The translations under genes and the position numbers were made by a program. 64,000 nucleotides of DNA. It comes from Duganella dendranthematis. Lineage in GTDB: Bacteria; Pseudomonadota; Gammaproteobacteria; Burkholderiales; Burkholderiaceae_D. The stretch covers positions 4,650,001 to 4,714,000 of the forward strand of contig NZ_CP051684.1 of assembly GCF_012849375.1 (NCBI RefSeq). The letters run 5' to 3'. Shown here one piece after another: positions 11,617 through 20,261 of this stretch; within the stretch, counting starts at the first letter, position 1, and each line of letters opens with the position of its first letter. The notes beneath the pieces are model-generated. The model was not told where the DNA came from. It ran no database searches and saw only the letters and a program-made list of their open reading frames with translations.

Positions 11617-12201
11617 ATGGCGACCAAACCAGCCACCAAAACCACCGTAACCAAACCTGTAGCAGTGAAGCCAGTCGCGCCGAAAGCAGCCGTCAAGCCT
11701 GTGGCCAAAGCGGCAGTCAAGCCAGCCGCCAAGCCGGCAGCCAAACCAGCTGCACCGAAAGCCGCTGTGAAGCCAGCGCCGAAAGTCGCCGCCAAGCCGG
11801 CGCCGAAAGCAGCTGCACCAAAGGCCGCCGCGCCGAAAGCTGCTGCGCCGAAAGCCGCACCAAAAGCCGCAGCGCCGAAAGCCGCCGCCAAGCCAGCTGC
11901 CACGAAAGCCGCTGCCCCTAAAGCTGCTCCGAAGACCGCTGCCAAACCAGCCGCCGCGCCGGAAGCCAAAGTCAAAGCCAACAAGGAAAAGCTGGTACGC
12001 GACAGCTTCACCATGCCGGAAGCCGAATATGCAGTGCTGGGCCAAGTGAAAAAAGCCGCCCTGAAAGCCGGTTTCGAAGTCAAGAAGAGTGAACTGCTGC
12101 GCATCGGAGTGGCGCTGATCTCGCAGATCGACCTGGCCACGCTGAAAAACGTGCTGGGTGGCCTGCCGCAGCTGAAAACCGGCCGTCCAAAGAAGGCCTG
12201 A
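11617..12201 (+). CDS. Lys/Ala/Pro-rich basic protein with ribbon-helix-helix-like C-terminus
   Basis: 194 residues. About 120 N-terminal residues are imperfect KPAAPKAA-type repeats, resembling histone H1 tails and AlgP. The last 70 residues form a compact region with LVRDSFTMPEAEY (strand-like), a helix to LKAGFEV and KKSELLRIGVALI, which looks like a ribbon-helix-helix DNA-binding unit. Nucleoid binding or DNA compaction is the likely role, inferred from composition. ATG 11617 is preferred over GTG 11611 because CTGGAG at 11606-11611 is the ribosome-binding site and overlaps that GTG. Confidence 0.82.
   Translation: MATKPATKTTVTKPVAVKPVAPKAAVKPVAKAAVKPAAKPAAKPAAPKAAVKPAPKVAAKPAPKAAAPKAAAPKAAAPKAAPKAAAPKAAAKPAATKAAAPKAAPKTAAKPAAAPEAKVKANKEKLVRDSFTMPEAEYAVLGQVKKAALKAGFEVKKSELLRIGVALISQIDLATLKNVLGGLPQLKTGRPKKA
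11620..11970 (+). repeat. coding low-complexity repeat (K/P/A units)
   Basis: Imperfect repeats of about 12-15 bases around CCGAAAGCCGCC encode the PKAA/KPAA tail. They vary at third positions and are in frame throughout, so they are a protein feature and a likely site of length variation between strains. Confidence 0.75.
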
Positions 12202-12220
12202 TTAAAAAACAACAGGTCAC

Positions 12221-12258
12221 GAAAATGACATTTTCTTGTCATTTTCCTGAAGTATTCG
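12221..12258 (+). promoter_or_regulatory. inverted repeat / Pho-box-like element upstream of olsB
   Basis: GAAAATGACA and TGTCATTTTC form a perfect 10-base inverted repeat with a 6-base spacer (12221-12246). The same bases contain ATGACATTTTCTTGTCAT (12225-12242), two Pho-box-like half-sites 11 bases apart, followed after 10 bases by TATTCG (12253-12258) at the -10 position. The layout equals that before ppx, but the match is weaker. It may alternatively be a weak terminator of the preceding gene. Confidence 0.45.
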
Positions 12259-12300
12259 CTGGTTACGCTTGCTTCGTCTTCCACACAAAAGGGATGAAGC

Positions 12301-13074
12301 ATGCAAACCTCGATCATACAAGCGGACGTTCGAGCATCGTCCGGTAAACTGCTACTCAGTATGGCAAGCACGCCGGAACTGCGTGAAGTCCAGCGCCTGC
12401 GCTACAAAGTGTTCATCGAAACGATGGGCCTGACCGCCTTGGTGCGCGCCGACGGCCTGGATAGCGACGAATTCGACGAACACTGCGACCACCTGATCGT
12501 GCGCGACGCCGATACCCTGATGGTGGTTGGCACCTATCGCCTGCTAAGCGCCAACCGCGCCCGCAAACTGGGCCGCCTGTACTCCGAGGGCGAGTTTGAC
12601 CTGGGACGCCTGAACAACATCCGCGGCCGCATCGTGGAAGCGGGCCGCGCCTGCATCCACCCGGATTACCGTGGCGGCAGCGTGATCATGCTGCTGTGGT
12701 CCGGCCTGGCCGAGTACATGCGCCGTGAAAACGCCGAATTCCTGGTCGGCTGCGCCAGCATCTCGCTGGCCGATGGCGGCCACAATGCGGTCGCCGTGTA
12801 CCAGCAACTGACGGCCAAGAGCCTGGCGCCGATCGAATACCGCGTCACGCCGCATCTGCCATTCCCATTCTCCAAGCTGGAAGCTTCGCAAAAGCCGCAA
12901 GTGCCGCCGCTGTTGAAAGGCTATATGCGCTCGGGCGCGTGGATTTGCGGCGAACCGGCCTGGGATCCTGATTTCGAAAGCGCCGACCTGTTCCTGCTGA
13001 TGCCTCTGGCGAACCTGGATTCGCGCTACGCCCGCCATTATGGCGTAGCCGACGCCCAACCTTTGGCAGCCTGA
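12301..13074 (+). CDS. olsB: OlsB-type ornithine N-acyltransferase (GNAT fold)
   Basis: 257 residues of the N-acyltransferase branch of GNAT proteins: LREVQRLRYKVFIETMG, SDEFDEHCDHLIVRD, MVVGTYRLL, RGRIVEAGRACIHPDYRGG and FLVGCASISLADGG are the landmarks of lyso-ornithine lipid synthases. OlsB joins a 3-hydroxyacyl group to ornithine, the first step of phosphorus-free ornithine lipids; OlsA, for the second step, is not in the window. The family also includes other N-acyl amino acid synthases, so the amino acid is inferred. ATG 12301 has AGGGATGAAGC as ribosome-binding site. Confidence 0.75.
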   Translation: MQTSIIQADVRASSGKLLLSMASTPELREVQRLRYKVFIETMGLTALVRADGLDSDEFDEHCDHLIVRDADTLMVVGTYRLLSANRARKLGRLYSEGEFDLGRLNNIRGRIVEAGRACIHPDYRGGSVIMLLWSGLAEYMRRENAEFLVGCASISLADGGHNAVAVYQQLTAKSLAPIEYRVTPHLPFPFSKLEASQKPQVPPLLKGYMRSGAWICGEPAWDPDFESADLFLLMPLANLDSRYARHYGVADAQPLAA

Positions 13075-13084
13075 CGCGCTTTTT

Positions 13085-13129
13085 CTGCCCCGTGTAAAAT
13101 AAGCCGTTGTGCTTATTTTTTCGGGGCAG
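13085..13129 (+). promoter_or_regulatory. long hairpin filling the olsB-fdhD gap and covering the fdhD ribosome-binding site
   Basis: CTGCCCCG (13085-13092) pairs perfectly with CGGGGCAG (13122-13129). Inside it, AAAATAAGC (13096-13104) pairs with GCTTATTTT (13111-13119) around a 6-base loop. The distal arm contains the only Shine-Dalgarno (GGGG), two bases before the fdhD ATG. It could be an olsB terminator (T-rich arm) or a translational switch for fdhD. Confidence 0.7.
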
Positions 13130-13131
13130 TC

Positions 13132-13941
13132 ATGAAGTTGGATCTGGAGTCGAACAAAACGGGTTTTCAGGCGCGTCCGGTGCTGCGGCATCGCGGCAGC
13201 GACGCTACCCGCACGACCGACAGCGTCATCGAGGAAGTCCCGGTGGCGCTGGTGTTCAATGGCATCTCGCATGCCGTCATGATGGTCACCCCGCGTGACC
13301 TCCAGCCGTTCGCCATGGGCTTCGCCCTGACCGAAGGACTGGTCGCCAAAGCCGCTGATATTTTCGACATCGAAGTGCACGAGCATGCACGCAGCTTCGA
13401 GATCGACATCACCATCGCCAGCCAGGAATTTGTCCAGCTCAAGCAGCAGCGCCGCTCGATGGCGGGCCGCAGCGGTTGCGGCGTGTGCGGCATCGAAAGC
13501 CTGGAACTGCTGGACCTGCAACCTGAACGTATCGACGCCGCGCCGCTGCATGCGGAGGGCGCGCTGCAACCGGCGATTGCCACCGCCGCCTCGCAACTGG
13601 GCCAGTATCAGGAACTGATGCGGGCCACCGGCGGCGTGCACGCGGCGGCGTGGTGCGATGCGCAGGGCAATGTGCTGCGCGTATGCGAAGACGTCGGCCG
13701 CCACAACGCGCTGGATAAGCTGATTGGCCATCTGGCGCTGGACGGCGTGGACATGCGGCGCGGCTTCGTGTTCATGTCCAGCCGCGCCAGTTATGAACTG
13801 GTGCGCAAGGCGGCGCGCATGAATATCCCGATGCTGGCCACCATCTCCGCACCAAGCACGCTGGCGATCGACATCGCCGCTGAAGCGGGCATCAAGCTGG
13901 TGAGCTTCTGCCGCCAGGACAACTGCGTCGAATACACCTAG
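13132..13941 (+). CDS. fdhD: formate dehydrogenase accessory sulfurtransferase FdhD
   Basis: 269 residues. FdhD carries sulfur from a cysteine desulfurase to the molybdenum cofactor of formate dehydrogenases and related enzymes. The essential cysteine loop reads SGCGVCGIESLE (about 122-133), with CxxC. Other landmarks are VALVFNGISHAVMM, MGFALTEGLV, EDVGRHNALDKLIG and FVFMSSRASYELVRKAA. The client is probably the YdeP-type molybdoenzyme encoded 3 kb away. A 4-base tail-to-tail overlap joins it to the TonB receptor gene. Confidence 0.95.
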   Translation: MKLDLESNKTGFQARPVLRHRGSDATRTTDSVIEEVPVALVFNGISHAVMMVTPRDLQPFAMGFALTEGLVAKAADIFDIEVHEHARSFEIDITIASQEFVQLKQQRRSMAGRSGCGVCGIESLELLDLQPERIDAAPLHAEGALQPAIATAASQLGQYQELMRATGGVHAAAWCDAQGNVLRVCEDVGRHNALDKLIGHLALDGVDMRRGFVFMSSRASYELVRKAARMNIPMLATISAPSTLAIDIAAEAGIKLVSFCRQDNCVEYT

Positions 13942-15980
13942 TATTTTTTGACGAATCCCACATACATGCGCCGCGCAACGAAGTGGTCGAAGCCGCGCTG
14001 GCGGAAGGTGCTGGCGTCGGTGCTGTAAGTGCGCTTGCTGCCGTCGAAGATATCGTTGGCGTTGACGGTCAGGCTGAGCGTTTTGTCGATCGCATGCTTC
14101 CATACCAGATTGACGCTGCTGGTCGCGCCGTAGCGGCCTAGCGGCGTAATGCCGGCCGACTGCATGTGTGCATCGAGCGACAGGTCGGCGTAGGCCGCCC
14201 GCACATTCACATACCCAGAGACGTCGTTCTTGCGCACCATGGCTGCGAGATCCGGCGTATCCAGCATCACGTAGTACACGCCGCCGTCCGCGCCTAGCTT
14301 CAGTTGCCCGTCCGGCTTCCAGTCGAGCGATCCGGTGATGCCGGTGGATTGCGCGCGGCCGCCGTTCTGGCGGGACGTGATCAGCACGTTGTCGGCAAAG
14401 CTGCGGGCATCGACCACCGTGTCCTGGCTGCTGCGGTAGAAGGCACTCAGGCTGCTGCTTAGCTGCGACGCTTCCGCATTGACGCCGATCTCCCATGACG
14501 TCAGGCGCTGCGGCTGGAGGTGTGGGTTGCCACGACTGAGATTCTGCGCGTCGATGTAGGTGGTGTAGGGATTCAGATCGAGCGCGCTGGGTGCTTGCAG
14601 GCTGCGGCGATAGCTGAACGTCAGGTCGGTCTTGTCGCTGTAGGCGTAGCGCAGGTGCAGGCTAGGGTTGATGGCGCGCCAGTGCTCCGTTTGCGCGGCC
14701 GGGCCGACGCGCAGCGCCATGCTTTCGGCGCGGGCACCTAGCAGCGCTTCCCATTTTTCGTGCCGAATCAGGTCCGTCAGATAGGCAGCGGCCAGCGTGG
14801 TTTTCACCTTGTAGGCGTTGGTGGTATTCAGGTCGGGCGTTTCCGCACCGGTGGCGGGATCGATGGCGGCCTGGTAGTTAGACAGGTCGTCCACCTTGTC
14901 TTGCAGGTCTACGCCAGCACCCCATTGGCCGCGTTCCGACGCACGGCTCCAGTCCAGCGTGGCCTGCGTGAGACGCCGCGCCGAGCGGGTGGTGGCGCGG
15001 CTGTAGTCGGTCGCCAGTGCTGGTGCGATGAAGACGTCGCGATACGATTTGTCGATCAGGCCCAAGGTGTCGCTGTGCTGAAGCATGGCTTTCAGCGCCG
15101 TGCCGCTGTCCTGGCGGCTGTAACTCAGGCTGGCGCTGTTGTCGGACTGCTGGTTCGGGCCATTGGAGATGCGGTGATAGGTGGCGTCGCCCTCGTTGAG
15201 CACATCGAACAGCGGGCGCGAACGGCGCGTGTTGCGCTGTGCCGACAGGCTGAGATTATCCGTCTTGCTCAACGCGTAATCGGCGGCCAGCGCTGCGCTT
15301 TCCACCACGCGGTGGACGAACACCGCCGATGCTTGCCGGGTTTGCCCGCGTTGGCCGCTTGCGCCGCTGACCGGGTGATTCCACTCGACGGCGGACTCGC
15401 GGATTTTCTGCGTGCCGTCATGGCGCAACGCCACGCTGCCATGCACGCTCAAAGCACCGCGGGTGAAGTCGCCATCCACGCCGGCATTCCACAAGCCCTG
15501 GTTGCTGGCGCTGCCGCGCAGCTGAGTGTGGGCGCCGGGCTTGCGGTTCCGCTTCAAGACGATGTTGACGATGGCGCCGCCATTGGCGTTGTAGGCGGCG
15601 GACGGATTGGTGATCACTTCCACGCTAGCGATGTCCGCGCCGCTCATGGTCTGCAACGCCAGCGCCCGGTCCTCGCCGGCGCCGGAGGTGATGGCGGTTG
15701 GTTTGCCGTTGACCAGCACCGTCACTTGCGGGTTGCCCTTGACCGAAATTTTGCCATCAGCGGACACCGACAGTTCCCGCGTGGCCTGCAACACGTCCTG
15801 CGCGCTGCCGTTGGCGGCCTTCGGTTGATTGGCTACATCGTAGACCGTCTTGTCGATCTTTTTGATGACCGCTTGTTTTTGCGCGGTCACCGTCACGGTT
15901 GGCGGCGCGGGGTCGTCCTGCTGCGCGTGCGCCACCATGGGCAGCGCAGCGATGACGAGTAGGAGGTGAGAAGAGTGCAT
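13938..15980 (-). CDS. TonB-dependent outer-membrane receptor
   Basis: 680 residues: signal peptide (to VAHAQ, about 20), TonB-box-like PPTVTVTAQK, plug domain (VYDVANQPKAANGSAQDVL, VTVLVNGKPTAI, VEVITNPSAAYNANGGAIVN) and a C-terminal barrel ending FVKKY. It resembles the outer-membrane beta-barrel family proteins often of unknown substrate. It lies downstream of the frameshifted LytS-type kinase on the same strand. A -10-like TATACT (15988-15993, reverse strand) lies only about 8 bases before the ATG, so the transcript may be nearly leaderless. No ligand can be assigned. Confidence 0.88.
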   Translation of the reverse strand: MHSSHLLLVIAALPMVAHAQQDDPAPPTVTVTAQKQAVIKKIDKTVYDVANQPKAANGSAQDVLQATRELSVSADGKISVKGNPQVTVLVNGKPTAITSGAGEDRALALQTMSGADIASVEVITNPSAAYNANGGAIVNIVLKRNRKPGAHTQLRGSASNQGLWNAGVDGDFTRGALSVHGSVALRHDGTQKIRESAVEWNHPVSGASGQRGQTRQASAVFVHRVVESAALAADYALSKTDNLSLSAQRNTRRSRPLFDVLNEGDATYHRISNGPNQQSDNSASLSYSRQDSGTALKAMLQHSDTLGLIDKSYRDVFIAPALATDYSRATTRSARRLTQATLDWSRASERGQWGAGVDLQDKVDDLSNYQAAIDPATGAETPDLNTTNAYKVKTTLAAAYLTDLIRHEKWEALLGARAESMALRVGPAAQTEHWRAINPSLHLRYAYSDKTDLTFSYRRSLQAPSALDLNPYTTYIDAQNLSRGNPHLQPQRLTSWEIGVNAEASQLSSSLSAFYRSSQDTVVDARSFADNVLITSRQNGGRAQSTGITGSLDWKPDGQLKLGADGGVYYVMLDTPDLAAMVRKNDVSGYVNVRAAYADLSLDAHMQSAGITPLGRYGATSSVNLVWKHAIDKTLSLTVNANDIFDGSKRTYSTDASTFRQRGFDHFVARRMYVGFVKKY

Positions 15981-16046
15981 GCCAGGGAGTATAGAAGCGC
16001 GCGGCCTGCGCCAACAGCGCGGCCATCCCAGACATCCGGGGTTTCG

Positions 16047-17089
16047 TCACATGGTCAGCGGCAGCCGCACTTCGGCGACGAAGCGGTCGCCTTGCAGGCC
16101 GGCTTGCAGCGAGGCCGCCGGATGCATCAATCGCAGCCGGTCGCGCGCATTGGCCAACCCCAGTCCCGTGCCCGGATTGGGCGTGGCGCCGGCACCGGCC
16201 GGATTGGTGACGCGGATCGACAGCGTCTCGCCATCTTGCGTGAAGCTCAGCGTGATATCGCTTGGCCCTCGCGGCAATCGAGGTCGTGGCGCAACGCGTT
16301 TTCCACCAGCGGTTGCAAGAGCAGCGGCGGGCATTCGATATCGTGCAGCAGATCGCTGTCGCCCTCGATGTGCACGCGCAGCCGGTCGCCGTAGCGCAGC
16401 CGTTGCAGGTCGAGGTAATCGCGCACGAACTGCAGTTCGGCGGCGACGGTGGTGGACGTGTTGCTGGCGCTGGCGGCCAGCGCATAGCGCAGCAGATCGC
16501 TTAAGCCGCTGATGCCGCCCAGGGCCAGCTTCTTGTCGCCATCGCGCACCAGTGCGGCGATGGCGTTCAGCGCGTTGAACAGGAAATGCGGTTCCAGCTG
16601 CGCGCGCAAGGCCAGCATGCGCTGCTCCTGCAAGGCCAGTTCACGTTCGCGCGCGTGGCGCCAGTAATGAATGGCCAGGATGGCGGCAAAGGTAGCGCTG
16701 GTCGAGAACCAGCCGACCAGCAGCATCTTCATCATCAGTCGCCACAGGTCGTCCACGCTGGCGATCCGCAGGTAGCCGCGCAGCCACGCCATGTACAGCC
16801 ACTGCGCCGGCTGGAACACCATTACCAGACCCGCCAGCAGCACCACCACGTTGCGCGGCCCTCCGATCAGCGTCGGCCAGCGCGTCAGCGCCAGGCTTAG
16901 TCCCGTGCTTAAGACGATCAGCGGTACCGCGTACTCGATGAACCAGGTGACGAACAGCGTTGGGTAATGGCTGCCCAAGCCGCCGCGCAGATTGTCGCTA
17001 TAGGTTTGCAGCGCCCCCAGCGCGCTGATCGCAGTCCACAGCACCACCGTGGAGGCGAAGGTTTTGGCGAAGCGCCATCTAGCCCTCAT
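16047..17089 (-). pseudogene. LytS-type membrane histidine kinase, frameshifted
   Basis: The reading frame from ATG 17089 encodes several TM helices, then HFLFNALNAIAALVRDGD (His-kinase box) and LLLQPLVENALRHDLDCREG, and stops at 16247. The rest of the ATPase domain (DITLSFTQDGETLSIRVTN, GTGLGLANARDRLRLM, VRLPLTM) continues in another frame to 16047. One base missing in or near the GGGCC run at about 16264-16268 explains the break. It is either a true loss-of-function mutation, a phase-variable tract or a sequencing error. The start overlaps the end of the molybdoenzyme gene by 11 bases. No LytTR regulator is adjacent. Confidence 0.82.
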
Positions 17090-19388
17090 GCGCCGAGCGT
17101 TCCAGCAGCACCGGGATCGATTTGGAGGTCGGCGTGCCAGCGCCGTCGGCGGTGCTGTGCAGCGGCACCAGGCCATTGGTTTCAGGGAAGTAGGCACCGA
17201 GGCAGCCGCGCGGAATGTCGTATTCCACCAGCAGGAAACGTTCGGCGCGGCGCGTGACGTTGTCGTCCCATGCGCTGACCATGTCGACGTATTCGCCGTT
17301 CTTCAGGCCCAGCATGGCCAGGTCATCCTTGTTGATGAACACCACGCGGCGCAGGCCGTAGACGCCACGATAGCGGTCGTCCATGCCGTAAATGGTGGTG
17401 TTGTACTGGTCGTGCGAACGCGCCGTCATCAGCACCATCAAGCGTTCGCCGTGGAGCGTGCGGGCGCGGTGGATTGGCGTGTCGGTGTCCACCGCATGTG
17501 GGACGAACTGCGCGCGGCCGCTGGCGGTGCGCCATTCGCGTTCGCGCGATGCCACCCGCAGGTGGAAGCCGCCCTGGTGCGCCACGCGCGCATTGAAGTC
17601 GTGGAAGTCGTCGAACACCTGCTCGATCAACTCGCGGATGCGGGCGTAGTCGGCGCCGAGTCCCAGCCAGTCGACTTTGTCGCTGCCCAGCGTGGCGTGC
17701 GCCAGGCGGGCGACGATGGCGGTTTCCGACAGCAGATTGGCCGACGCCGGCTTGTTGATGCCATACGAAATGTGCACCATGCTCATTGAGTCTTCCACCG
17801 TCACGCCTTGCGCCACGCCGTTCTGCAGGTCGACCTCGGTGCGGCCCAGCGTCGGCAGGATCAGCGCTTGCTTGCCCATCACCAGATGGCTGCGATTCAG
17901 CTTGGTGGCCACGTGCACCGTCAGCTCGCACTTGCGCAACGCCTCGAAAGTAAGGGGCGTGTCCGGCGTGGCCATGGCAAAATTGCCTCCCATGGCGATG
18001 AAGACTTTGACGTCGCCATCCAGCATGGCCTGGATGCTCTCCACAGTATCGAGACCGTGTTCGCGCGGCGGCTCGAAGTTGAAGACTTTTTGCAGGCGGT
18101 CGAGGAAGGCCTTGGTCGGCTTTTCCTCGATGCCCATGGTGCGGTCGCCCTGCACATTGGAGTGGCCGCGCACGGGGCACAGGCCGGCGCCGAGGCGGCC
18201 GATCTGCCCGCGCATCATCATCAGGTTGGACAGCATCTGAATCGCCTTCAGCGCGTTCTTGTGCTGGGTCAGGCCCATGCCCCAGGTGCTTATGACGTTT
18301 TTGCCCTTGATGTAGATGTCGGTCAGCTGCTCGATCTGCGCGCGCGGCACGCCCGATTCGGCCAGCAGCAAGTCCCAGCTTTCGGCGCGCAGATCCTGCT
18401 CGAAGGCCTCGTAGCCGCTGGTGTGGCGAGCGATGAATTCGCGGTCCAGCAGGCTGGCTGCGCCGGTTGCCAGCACCTCGTCGTCGCGTTCCACCAGCCG
18501 CTTGGCGATGGCCTTGATCAGCGCGAAGTCGCCGGCCAGCTTGGGCTGGATGAAGACGGTGCTGATGGTGGTGCTGGAGCCGGTCAGCATTTCCAGCGCG
18601 TGCGCCGGGCTGGTGAAGCGTTCCAGGCCGCGCTCGCGCAGCGGGTTGATCGAGACGATGGTGGCGCCACGCCGCGCGCAATCGCGCAGTTCGCCCATCA
18701 TGCGCGGGTGGTTGGTGGCCGGATTCTGGCCGAAGATCAGCAGCGTGTCGGCATGCTCGAAGTCTTCCAGCGTGACGGTGCCCTTGCCGATGCCGACCGT
18801 GCCCGGCAAACCGCGACTGGTCGGCTCGTGGCACATGTTCGAGCAGTCCGGGAAGTTATTGGTGCCGTACATGCGCACCATCAGCTGGAACAAAAAGGCC
18901 GCCTCGTTACCTGTGCGGCCGGAGGTGTAGAAGGTGGCCTGGTTGGGGTCGGGCAGGGCGTTCAGGTGGCGCGCCATCAAGGCGAAGGCGTCGTCCCAGC
19001 CGATAATCTTGTATTTGTCGCTGATGGCGTCGTAGACCATGGGATCGGTCAGGCGGCCATGCTGTTCCAGTTCATAATCCGACTGCAGCAGCAGTTCGGT
19101 CACCGTGTGGCGGGCGAAGAACTCCGGGTAGACGCGCTTGCTGGTGGCTTCCGCCGCCACTGCCTTGACGCCGTTCTCGCAGAATTCAAAGGTGGACGCG
19201 TGTTCGCGGTCCGGCCAGGCGCAGCCGGGGCAGTCGAAACCGTCCGGCTGGTTTTGCTTGAGCAGGGTCTTGTAATTGCCGCCGGCGACGCGTTCGCGCA
19301 CCAGGTTGATCGCCACCTGTTTCAAGGCCCCCCAGCCGGCCGCCGGGTGCGTGTAAGGTGTGATGTGGCCTTCGGGCTTTTTGTTCAT
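17079..19388 (-). CDS. FdhF/YdeP family molybdopterin oxidoreductase
   Basis: 769 residues, a full-length YdeP-type protein. The N-terminal iron-sulfur region is reduced to DCPGCAWPDREH; cofactor-binding segments include GRTGNEAAFLFQLM, SNMCHEPTSRGLPG, LLIFGQNPATNHPRMM and RGHSNVQGDRTMG. The C-terminal dinucleotide domain has VLMTARSHDQYNTTIYG. No selenocysteine TGA interrupts the frame. YdeP relatives are linked to acid resistance and formate-like oxidation, but the reaction is unknown. fdhD nearby fits a need for cofactor sulfuration. It is divergent from a small winged-helix gene and runs into the kinase pseudogene. Confidence 0.9.
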   Translation of the reverse strand: MNKKPEGHITPYTHPAAGWGALKQVAINLVRERVAGGNYKTLLKQNQPDGFDCPGCAWPDREHASTFEFCENGVKAVAAEATSKRVYPEFFARHTVTELLLQSDYELEQHGRLTDPMVYDAISDKYKIIGWDDAFALMARHLNALPDPNQATFYTSGRTGNEAAFLFQLMVRMYGTNNFPDCSNMCHEPTSRGLPGTVGIGKGTVTLEDFEHADTLLIFGQNPATNHPRMMGELRDCARRGATIVSINPLRERGLERFTSPAHALEMLTGSSTTISTVFIQPKLAGDFALIKAIAKRLVERDDEVLATGAASLLDREFIARHTSGYEAFEQDLRAESWDLLLAESGVPRAQIEQLTDIYIKGKNVISTWGMGLTQHKNALKAIQMLSNLMMMRGQIGRLGAGLCPVRGHSNVQGDRTMGIEEKPTKAFLDRLQKVFNFEPPREHGLDTVESIQAMLDGDVKVFIAMGGNFAMATPDTPLTFEALRKCELTVHVATKLNRSHLVMGKQALILPTLGRTEVDLQNGVAQGVTVEDSMSMVHISYGINKPASANLLSETAIVARLAHATLGSDKVDWLGLGADYARIRELIEQVFDDFHDFNARVAHQGGFHLRVASREREWRTASGRAQFVPHAVDTDTPIHRARTLHGERLMVLMTARSHDQYNTTIYGMDDRYRGVYGLRRVVFINKDDLAMLGLKNGEYVDMVSAWDDNVTRRAERFLLVEYDIPRGCLGAYFPETNGLVPLHSTADGAGTPTSKSIPVLLERSAHEG

Positions 19389-19448
19389 GTTGCAGTCCGG
19401 TAATATTTGATACGAGTATATTGTATTTTAGCCAAAGAGCGTAACACG

Positions 19449-19706
19449 ATGGATGACGAAGTGATGACTGTGCTGGCCGGCGTGCTGGAGGCGCTGTGGC
19501 GCATCGAGGCCGAGTGGCCGGACAAACCTTGTTCGCTGGCCAAGCTGAGCAAACAGGTGCAGCGGCCGATGAGCGTGCTGCGCCGCCAGCTGACCATGCT
19601 GGAGGAGGCGGGGCTGCTCAGCATGGCGCTGGACGATGGCGGCATCACCGGCACGGTGGCGCTGAGCGCGGCCGGGCGCCAGCTGGCGGCCGATATCTTC
19701 CGGTAA
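19449..19706 (+). CDS. small winged-helix transcriptional regulator
   Basis: 85 residues covering one wHTH domain: VLEALWRIEAEWPDKPCS, LAKLSKQVQRPMSVLRRQLTMLEEAGLLSM and an acidic wing. ATG 19449 is chosen over the longer frame from 19407, whose extra residues lie in the promoter region. It is divergent from the molybdoenzyme gene with only 60 bases between them, containing the AT-rich dyad ATACGAGTAT, so it probably controls that gene. Confidence 0.75.
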   Translation: MDDEVMTVLAGVLEALWRIEAEWPDKPCSLAKLSKQVQRPMSVLRRQLTMLEEAGLLSMALDDGGITGTVALSAAGRQLAADIFR

Positions 19707-19746
19707 AAAAACTGCTTGCATCTTGCCGGGGCGAGGTATAAAGTAA

Positions 19747-19764
19747 TTGTACCGTTTGGTACAA
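19747..19764. promoter_or_regulatory. probable TetR operator
   Basis: TTGTACCGTTTGGTACAA is a perfect inverted repeat (7-base arms, 4-base spacer). The ACCGTTTGGT core is typical of TetR-family sites. It lies 28 bases before the ATG of the DUF1348 gene, whose operon partner encodes a TetR regulator. Confidence 0.75.
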
Positions 19765-19791
19765 CTTAACTTTATTCAGAAGGTGCTCACC

Positions 19792-20259
19792 ATGACTCGT
19801 CCGCCACTGCCACCGTTCACGCTGGAAACCGCCGCCCAGAAAGTCCGCGCCGCCGAAGACGGCTGGAATACCCGCAATCCCGAAAAGGTCTCGCTGGCCT
19901 ACACGGAAGACTGCTTCTGGCGCAACCGCGGCGAATTCGTCACTGGCCGCGCCGCCATCGTCGGCCTGCTGCAACGCAAGTGGACGCGCGAACTGGAATA
20001 CCGCCTGATCAAGGAATTGTGGGCGCATGACGGCAACCGTATTGCGGTTCGCTTCGCCTACGAATACCATGACGATTCGGGTCAGTGGTATCGCGCCTAT
20101 GGCAACGAAAACTGGGAATTTGCCGCAGACGGCTTGATGCAGCGCCGCCTGGCCAGCATCAACGAGCATCCGATTGCCGCTGCCGACCGCAAATTCCACT
20201 GGGATATCAACGGCCCGCGTCCGGCGGACCACCCAGGCCTGAGCGATTTTGGATTTTAA
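19792..20259 (+). CDS. DUF1348 / NTF2-like protein
   Basis: 155 residues in the compact cone fold of NTF2/SnoaL proteins. It matches DUF1348: [40 protein letters not shown]-like [12 protein letters not shown], and [12 protein letters not shown] near the C-terminus. Function is unknown; the family is often adjacent to TetR genes. ATG 19792 follows AAGGTG. The next gene starts 2 bases after its stop, so the pair forms an operon that its own TetR product may repress. Confidence 0.85.
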   Translation: MTRPPLPPFTLETAAQKVRAAEDGWNTRNPEKVSLAYTEDCFWRNRGEFVTGRAAIVGLLQRKWTRELEYRLIKELWAHDGNRIAVRFAYEYHDDSGQWYRAYGNENWEFAADGLMQRRLASINEHPIAAADRKFHWDINGPRPADHPGLSDFGF

Positions 20260-20261
20260 AC

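Noticed and set aside
11620..11970. CRISPR-like or non-coding tandem repeat
   Set aside because: Units are short, irregular and in frame, encoding the KPA-rich tail; no unique spacers.
15757..16485. 242-residue frame spanning the broken kinase and the TonB receptor start
   Set aside because: It reads both known coding regions out of frame and has no recognisable domain.
17079..19388. Selenocysteine in the YdeP-type oxidoreductase, given the selenium theme
   Set aside because: The frame has no internal TGA and carries the Cys/His set of YdeP proteins, so it is not a selenoprotein.
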